Positions 59,049-64,000 of a stretch of 64,000 nucleotides of DNA are shown piece by piece. A model generated the notes under the pieces. That model was not told where the DNA came from and ran no database searches. It saw only the letters and a list, made by a program, of their open reading frames with translations. The stretch is from Macrocystis pyrifera (lineage: Eukaryota > Sar > Phaeophyceae > Laminariales > Laminariaceae). The first letter of the stretch is position 1. Each line of letters starts with the position of its first letter. The translations under genes and the position numbers were made by a program. The stretch lies in the NCBI GenBank assembly GCA_031763025.1, contig JASSKH010000022.1, positions 1,833,232 through 1,897,231 of the forward strand. Reading direction: 5' to 3'.

Positions 59049-60510
59049 ATGCCCTGGAAGGGATCGGCTCAAGAAGAGCGCAACTCTCCAAGTGACGTTT
59101 AAACGCTGCGACGCGAGGTCGAACTGGCGATGGAGAACAGAGAGGCATCGATGCTGAACACCATGAGGGACATGATGGCCGAGTTAATGAGGAACAACGG
59201 CCGATCGGAGTCCGGCAGCGCTGTGAGTAGCGTTGCTGTAGGGGAGAGCCCACAAGGGGCAGTACCCACTGCTGTAAGAGAGATTGCAGCAGAAGAAGAG
59301 ACAAATTTGCGTGAGGGCGCCTCGCCAGATTTGGGAGCAACTGGACGCGGAGGAACTGCGTTGCCTGTCGAGGTTGGCCCACCGAGGGGTGAGCCAGACC
59401 AGCACGGGAGGACATGAGGATGGGGTGCATACCCCGGCGGTGAGTTGGGTGGTGGATTTGACCTGCCTCTATCGCGCCATTTGGCCTTCAAACACACTTC
59501 TGTGCCATCGTTTAGTGGGCTAAAATCTGAGTTCAACCCCTGGACAAGAGACGCTCGGTATTTCGCCAAAGGAGTTGGTTTCTTGTCTGCTTTCGTGTCG
59601 GATCCACTACAGTACATTCCCGTAGGGGAATTAGACACCGAAAACTCGATGCTTGTCGCTAGGGGGTTTAGCCGCGAAACTGTGCACAGACATACACTGC
59701 CATGGAATTTCCTGTCGACGGCCCTCAAGAGCAAGAGCGATAAAAGCATTTTGCACCGGTGTACCTCGCCGAGGCAAGCGTGGGACGCTCTCCTTGCGTG
59801 GTACGGCCCTCAGACGACGGGGGCCAAATCAGACCTCTCCCGACGCCTTAACATTTTTAAGATGGCGCCGGAGAGCAACCCGCTCGAGGAGATGGGCAGG
59901 ATCGAGGATCTTTGCGCGGAAATGCGAACAGCAGGAATGCCAGTAGACGACCACATGCTGTACACCATCTTTACTGACGCTCTGCCTGCCGAATACGAAG
60001 TGGAGGCTCGGAACCTGGCATCACGTGACAGCATCGGCCGTCATGACATCATCAAGGCTGTTCGAGAACGGCATCACCGACTTTCTGGAAACAGGAAGAA
60101 GGGGTCCAACGCTGGCCACGCAGGCCATGCTATGTACGCCGGCGCCGGCGGCGGTGGCGGTGGTCGCCGGAAAGGTGGAGGAAATGGCAAAGAAAAAGGT
60201 GGACGACGGGGTCACGGACGAGGCGGTAGATGCTCCAACGAGGACGGTGGTGGCTCGGTCGCGGCTGCTGGTGGCAATGGTAGCGACGCCAAAGCCGCCA
60301 GCGGAAGTACTCGAGTGGGCAAGTGTCATAGGTGTGGCAAGAAGGGCCGTTGGAGGAGCGAGTGTACGGCGAAGCTATGCAGTCGATGCCAGGGACGCGG
60401 GCACTCTGCCGATGCCTGTCCCATGTCCACGGATCGATGCAGTCGATGCAACGGGCTGGGGCACGCTGCTGATGTCTGCCCCTCATCGAAAGGAGAAGCT
60501 GTCATGGCAA
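59049..60510 (+). pseudogene. Copia gag with three CCHC-type zinc knuckles, interrupted
   Basis: The gag start is probably ATG at 59,049 (MPWKGSAQEE), followed by a stop after 17 codons. A second frame runs 59,130-59,417 to an in-frame TGA, then the same frame continues from 59,418 (FSGLKSEFNP; EVEARNLASRDSIG; Gly-rich hinge). The nucleocapsid part spans 60,324-60,480 and has three knuckles. The first is CHRCGKKGRWRSEC, where the zinc-binding His is replaced by Arg. The second is CSRCQGRGHSADAC and the third CSRCNGLGHAADVC, both intact. The protein would form the virus-like particle and bind element RNA, but the stops prevent a full product. Confidence 0.9.
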
Positions 60511-61010
60511 TGACGAGTAAGGGTGGGGCAAGGGACGACGACCCGGAAAAAGGTACGGTCCAGGCCTCAGTTTTCAAGGCCGAAGAGACAGGCAAGTGGA
60601 GCGATGATTCGGGGGAAGGGGAGTCTGCTTGGCAGGTAGGAGACGAGGCTTGGATATGTGATAGTGGTGCGTCTACTCACATGACGCCCTCCGTTGACTG
60701 CATGATCAATTATAGAGAATGCAACTTGACTCTCCGAATCGCTGACGGATCCACCCGAGCGATCGAAGGTTATGGTGACGTGAGTGTTGTATTTCGGTCC
60801 GGAAACGGTCCCGTGCAAGTGCTGCTTACGAACGTTGCGCACGTGCCGGATCTCCGCTACCACTTATTTTCCCTGCCCACTCTGGTCAAAAACGGCCAAA
60901 CTTTCGACGGGCGCCCCACGGGGGTTGTAATCAGGCTCAAGTCGGAGCGTTCGATCGTGTTCTCGTTGAGTGGGACTCTCCACAGCCTGTACGGCTACCG
61001 GGTCGACCGT
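60511..61010 (+). pseudogene. Copia aspartic protease region
   Basis: In frame with gag: AWICDSGASTHMTPS carries the retropepsin active-site D-S-G, followed by IADGSTRAIEGYGDV and VAHVPDLRYHLFSL, all typical of Copia proteases. The frame is lost near 61,000, where the reading moves to another frame for the GAG-pre-integrase part. Confidence 0.92.
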
Positions 61011-61807
61011 TTGTGGAGAAAATGCCTGTGCTGTACTCGCCCCGGGACAACTGCCCAACAAGTCTGCAATAAACATAAACGATTTCCACTGCGCTGCTGG
61101 ACACTCCCACGAGGTACTAGTACGCAAGACCGCGGAGCAGCAAGGGATTGTCTTCGAGGGAAAGCTGCTGGAGTGCAAAGGGTGCTCCATGGCAAAGGGT
61201 CTCCGCAAAGGTATCAAGCAATCCACACACACGGGCAGATAAGAAGCTCGGGAGGGTTTTTGTGGATTTGAGTGGACCAAAGGTGGTAGAGTCTCTCGGG
61301 CGGAAGCGGTATACTCTCATCGTGCGCGACGATTGTTCACGATATACGTGGGTGTACTTTATGCGCCACAAGTCGGACGCCGCGGAAATGTTCGAGCAGT
61401 TCCTTGCGGATTCTCGTGTAGACGGTGTCCCTTCTACGGTGGTAATCGTCCGATCTGATGGGGGTGGTGAATTCCGCGGGGGAAAGTTCGACGACCTGTG
61501 TAGATCACGAGGGATCAAGCAGGAATTCACGACGGCCGACAGTCCCCAATTCAATGGAGTAGCAGAGCGCGCGCTAGGTTTGATAGAGACGGCCGCAATG
61601 GCGGGCCGAATCCAGGCTCAAGAGCTTTTTCCTGGCGCGAAACTCCCTGCCACGACGTCGTTGTGGGCGGAAGCGTCCCACTGGGCGTGTGACACCTTGA
61701 ACCGCACAGCAACAACAGCTAACCCGCAGAGCAAGTCGCCGCATGAGATGTGGCATGGTAGCCCCCCCCCGGTAGTACTACTGCCCTTCCTCAAGCCTGG
61801 CTATTGA
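61011..61807 (+). pseudogene. Copia GAG-pre-integrase and integrase, two frameshifts and a stop
   Basis: The zinc-binding pre-integrase domain reads FHCAAGHSHEVLVRK...LLECKGCSMAKG (H-x3-H-like and C-x2-C) in one frame to about 61,220. The integrase core continues in the next frame: FVDLSGPK (first Asp), VRSDGGGEFRG (second Asp), FNGVAERALG (Glu), then LWAEASHWACDTLNRT. TGA at 61,805-61,807 follows LKPGY and is in frame with the downstream part (KRENKSQAKAQECFYLGP). The catalytic D-D-E is complete although the frame is broken. Confidence 0.93.
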
Positions 61808-63087
61808 AAGGTGAAGAGGGAAAACAAGTCACAGGCGAAAGCGCAAGAGTGCTTTTACCTTGGTCCTGCAACAAACTACCCCGGAGACTCAGTACGAGTG
61901 CTGACAAAGAACTGCACTGTGCTCATAACGCGCAATGTTACCTGGCAACGCGTGTCGCCTGCACCACCTGTACCTGCCCAGGCGAATGACTCCCTGTCTA
62001 CGGAAAAGGGGGGGTCAGAGGCAGATGACGTGAGTACGTCGGATCGAGGTGGTGGGGGGGTGGTGGATGAGCTGGACGACGGTCTGGCTCACTTGAACAA
62101 CCTCGACGTGACGTGGGGTTTTGACCTGGACGCGTTTATGCTGGAGCGCGCACAGCAGGCACCTGCCGCCGGCGAGGCCGGCGGCGAAACACCCGAAACG
62201 ATGGGTTCGTCTCAAGGGGGCGCCGTGGACGCCTCCTCGGTCCCGGCAGGGAGGGCCGAAACACCCGAGACGATGGGTTCGTCTCAAGGGGGCGCCGTGG
62301 ACGCCTCCTCGGTCCCGGCAGGGATGGCCGAAACAGCCGAGACGATGGGTTCGTCTCAAGGGGGCGCCGTGGACGCCTCCTCGCTTCCGGCACGTGGGGT
62401 TTTGACCTGGACGCGTTTATGCTGGAGCGCGCACAGCAGGCACCTGCCGGCGGCGAGGCCGGCGGCGAAACACCCGAAACGATGGGTTCGTCTCAAGGGG
62501 GCGCCGTGGACGCCTCCTCCTTACCGGCAGGGAGATCCGAAACAGCCGAGGCGATGGGTTCGTCTCAAGGGGGCGCCGTGGACACCTCCTCGGTCCCGGC
62601 AGGGAGGGCCGAAACAGCCGAGATGATGGGTTCGTCTCAAGGGGGCGCCGTGGACGCCTCCTCGGTCCCAGCAGGGAGGGCCGGAAACGACCCGGGCGCA
62701 GCATCAGCCTCCGACACCGTCCAAGGGAACGGTGAAGATCCCCCCGCGGTCCTGTCGCGGAGGACCGCACACGAGCTCAGCAGCTGGGGCCGGCCCCCCC
62801 CGACAGTACGGGGCCGGACCCGAGGTCAAAGCCAACGCCTGGAGGGTGAACCTGCTGTGCACCAGGTAAGGATGGATGAAGGAGCCGCAGACGCGCTGCT
62901 TGCGGCAGCGTACGAGTCGTGGACGAAGCCTGGGAGTATGCTGGATCGTACGTCTTGGACGACGGAGGACGCAGTGGCTTTGATGGCCGGAGGACCTGCT
63001 GTGGAGAACAAAGGGGAGTTGAGCGTGTGCATGCCGAGTGGTTTCCCGGAAGACGTCGAACCGCCCCCACAGTCCGTAGCAGTGTAG
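61808..63087 (+). pseudogene. Copia linker with 72-bp tandem repeats and a 281-bp duplication
   Basis: After a conserved stretch (YLGPATNYPGDSVRVLTK) the frame runs into 24-residue repeats with core ETMGSSQGGAVDASS, at 72-bp spacing (ATGGGTTCGTC at 62,201, 62,273, 62,345 and again after 62,480). A block starting GTGGGGTTTTGACCTGGACG at 62,113 is repeated at 62,394, 281 bp away. Since 281 is not a multiple of three, the second copy is out of frame and a new frame opens (62,419-63,087). A variable linker between integrase and RT is usual in Copia; this degree of repeat expansion is not. Confidence 0.92.
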
Positions 63088-64000
63088 GTCTGACCCGTGT
63101 GTGTTTCGCATGGTTGTGGACGGCAAGGTAGAACTGATCATGGCCGTTCATGTAGATGACATCGTGATCGCAGGATCGGATGCGACATGTAGAGATTTCC
63201 ATGCCGCGCTAGCTATGAAATTTCCCACGAATAACCTCGGCGAACTGACTTGGTACACTGGTTGTGCTTTCAAACGCGACTGGGAACTGGGAACATTGGA
63301 GATTACGCAGAAGGCGTTCATTGAGAGCATGCTGAATCGTTTTGGTGTTCACTCATCCTCTGATATCCCCGCGACCCCCGGTGTGGAACTAGGTCCAAGA
63401 GAGGAGGGCGAACTTGGAGGAGACTGGCCGTACAGGGAGGCTGTGGGTAGCTTGATGTGGCTGTCGACCATGACGAGGCCGGACATCTCGAACGCTGTGC
63501 GTGCTGTGGCGCGCTACTCCCACAACCCAACGGAGAGGCACTGGAAGGCAATTTTGAAGATTATCGCTTACCTCCACGGGACGAGGTTTATGGGATTGAC
63601 TTTTGTACGGGGCTCGGGTTTGGATTTGACTGCGTATAGTGATGCTGATTGTGTGGATAAGTCGAACGATAGGCGCTCGGTATGGGGGACGGTAATTACC
63701 CTAGGGGGTTCGGCCGTCAGTTGGGCAAGTAGCACGCAGAGGTGTGTTACGTTGTCGACAGCAGAAGCAGAGTATGTCGCCCTGGGTGAAGGGGTGAAGG
63801 AAGCTTTGTGTATGGGCACGGTGTTGTCGTTTATCTGTCCAGAGCCAAGCGGATTATGCGTCCGGGTTTTCGAGGATAACCAGGGGGCCATAGCGTTGGC
63901 TGAAAACCCTCTTAGTTCTGCTCGGAGTAAGCATATCGACGTGCGTTTTCATTTTGTCAGAGAGCTACTTCGTGCTAAGAAGATCGACATTCAGTTCGTA
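63088..64000 (+). pseudogene. Copia RT C-terminal half and RNase H, open at window end
   Basis: Begins abruptly inside RT at DPCVFRMVV. HVDDIVIAG is the catalytic D-D motif in the YVDD position, with H for Y. It continues with FPTNNLGELTWYTGC, VGSLMWLSTMTRPDI, then RNase H (AYSDADCVDKSNDRRSVWG; TLSTAEAEYVAL; EDNQGAIALAENP; RSKHIDVRFHFVREL). The fingers and N-terminal palm of RT, about 150 residues, are absent between the stop at 63,085 and this segment. The frame is open to 64,000. Confidence 0.93.

Larger units (their letters stand above)
58745..64000 (+). mobile_element. Ty1/Copia LTR retrotransposon, defective, runs off the window
   Basis: The order of parts is LTR-like segment, primer binding site, gag with three zinc knuckles, protease, GAG-pre-integrase, integrase, linker, partial RT, RNase H. 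Integrase before RT is diagnostic of Copia. It is disabled by in-frame stops (about 59,100, 59,415 and 61,805), frameshifts (about 61,000, 61,225 and 62,390) and loss of the N-terminal half of RT at about 63,087. The remaining RNase H frame is open to the window edge. The 3' LTR is outside the window, so age from LTR divergence cannot be judged. Confidence 0.97.

Noticed and set aside
62015-62770. Minus frames of 114 and 117 codons with RPRRPLETNPS repeats
   Set aside because: They are antisense readings of the 72-bp coding repeats of the Copia linker.

Overview
The window is eukaryotic nuclear DNA. Coding information lies in short exons with GT-AG boundaries that keep phase across introns, introns reach 5 kb, and most of the sequence is repeats. 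The only gene families I can name with confidence are a GT47 exostosin-type glycosyltransferase, a carbohydrate-type sulfotransferase and a Ty1/Copia retrotransposon. Exostosin and sulfotransferase side by side, in a repeat-rich genome of medium GC, would fit a polysaccharide-sulfating marine alga or protist, for example a brown alga or other heterokont. That assignment is an inference and I cannot prove it from the sequence.

Layout. 1-2.5 kb is an ~87-bp minisatellite. 2.5-6.3 kb has no recognised gene. 6.3-9.2 kb is a repeat hub: a family of degenerate GTACGGGTAT-containing repeats, a small inverted-repeat element (MITE-like), an ~857-bp tract with almost no G on the plus strand, and a clean 43-bp minisatellite. 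11.0-19.2 kb holds a decayed exostosin followed by a decayed sulfotransferase. 19-28 kb is mostly non-coding and includes a ~1.86-kb imperfect palindrome at 23.08-24.94 kb. 28.4-31.2 kb contains a probable minus-strand OTU-like gene whose putative intron holds a 1.4-kb CAG-rich array. 31.9-33.6 kb is a ~30-unit degenerate satellite followed by a nearly perfect 323-bp tandem duplication, directly upstream of the intact exostosin gene (33.8-42.6 kb, six proposed exons). The intact sulfotransferase follows (last three exons 44.06-46.63 kb). 46.6-52.4 kb has no recognised gene but holds a second palindrome (50.41-51.15 kb). 52.4-54 kb is a truncated Copia relative, and 58.7-64.0 kb is a longer but defective Copia element that runs off the window.

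How the parts fit together. The exostosin and sulfotransferase at 33.8-46.6 kb are probably consecutive steps of sulfated-polysaccharide synthesis in the Golgi. The same pair, same order and orientation and with conserved exon boundaries, lies about 28 kb upstream at 11.0-19.2 kb. There it has lost the first exostosin exon and carries nonsense codons, frameshifts and a deletion that removes the FDAIxAGCIPV signature. This is a segmental duplication with one functional and one dead copy.

The least ordinary signals are the G-depleted tract at 7,215-8,071, the two long palindromes, and a short inverted motif TACCWGGTA present at least 15 times where about 0.5 is expected by chance.
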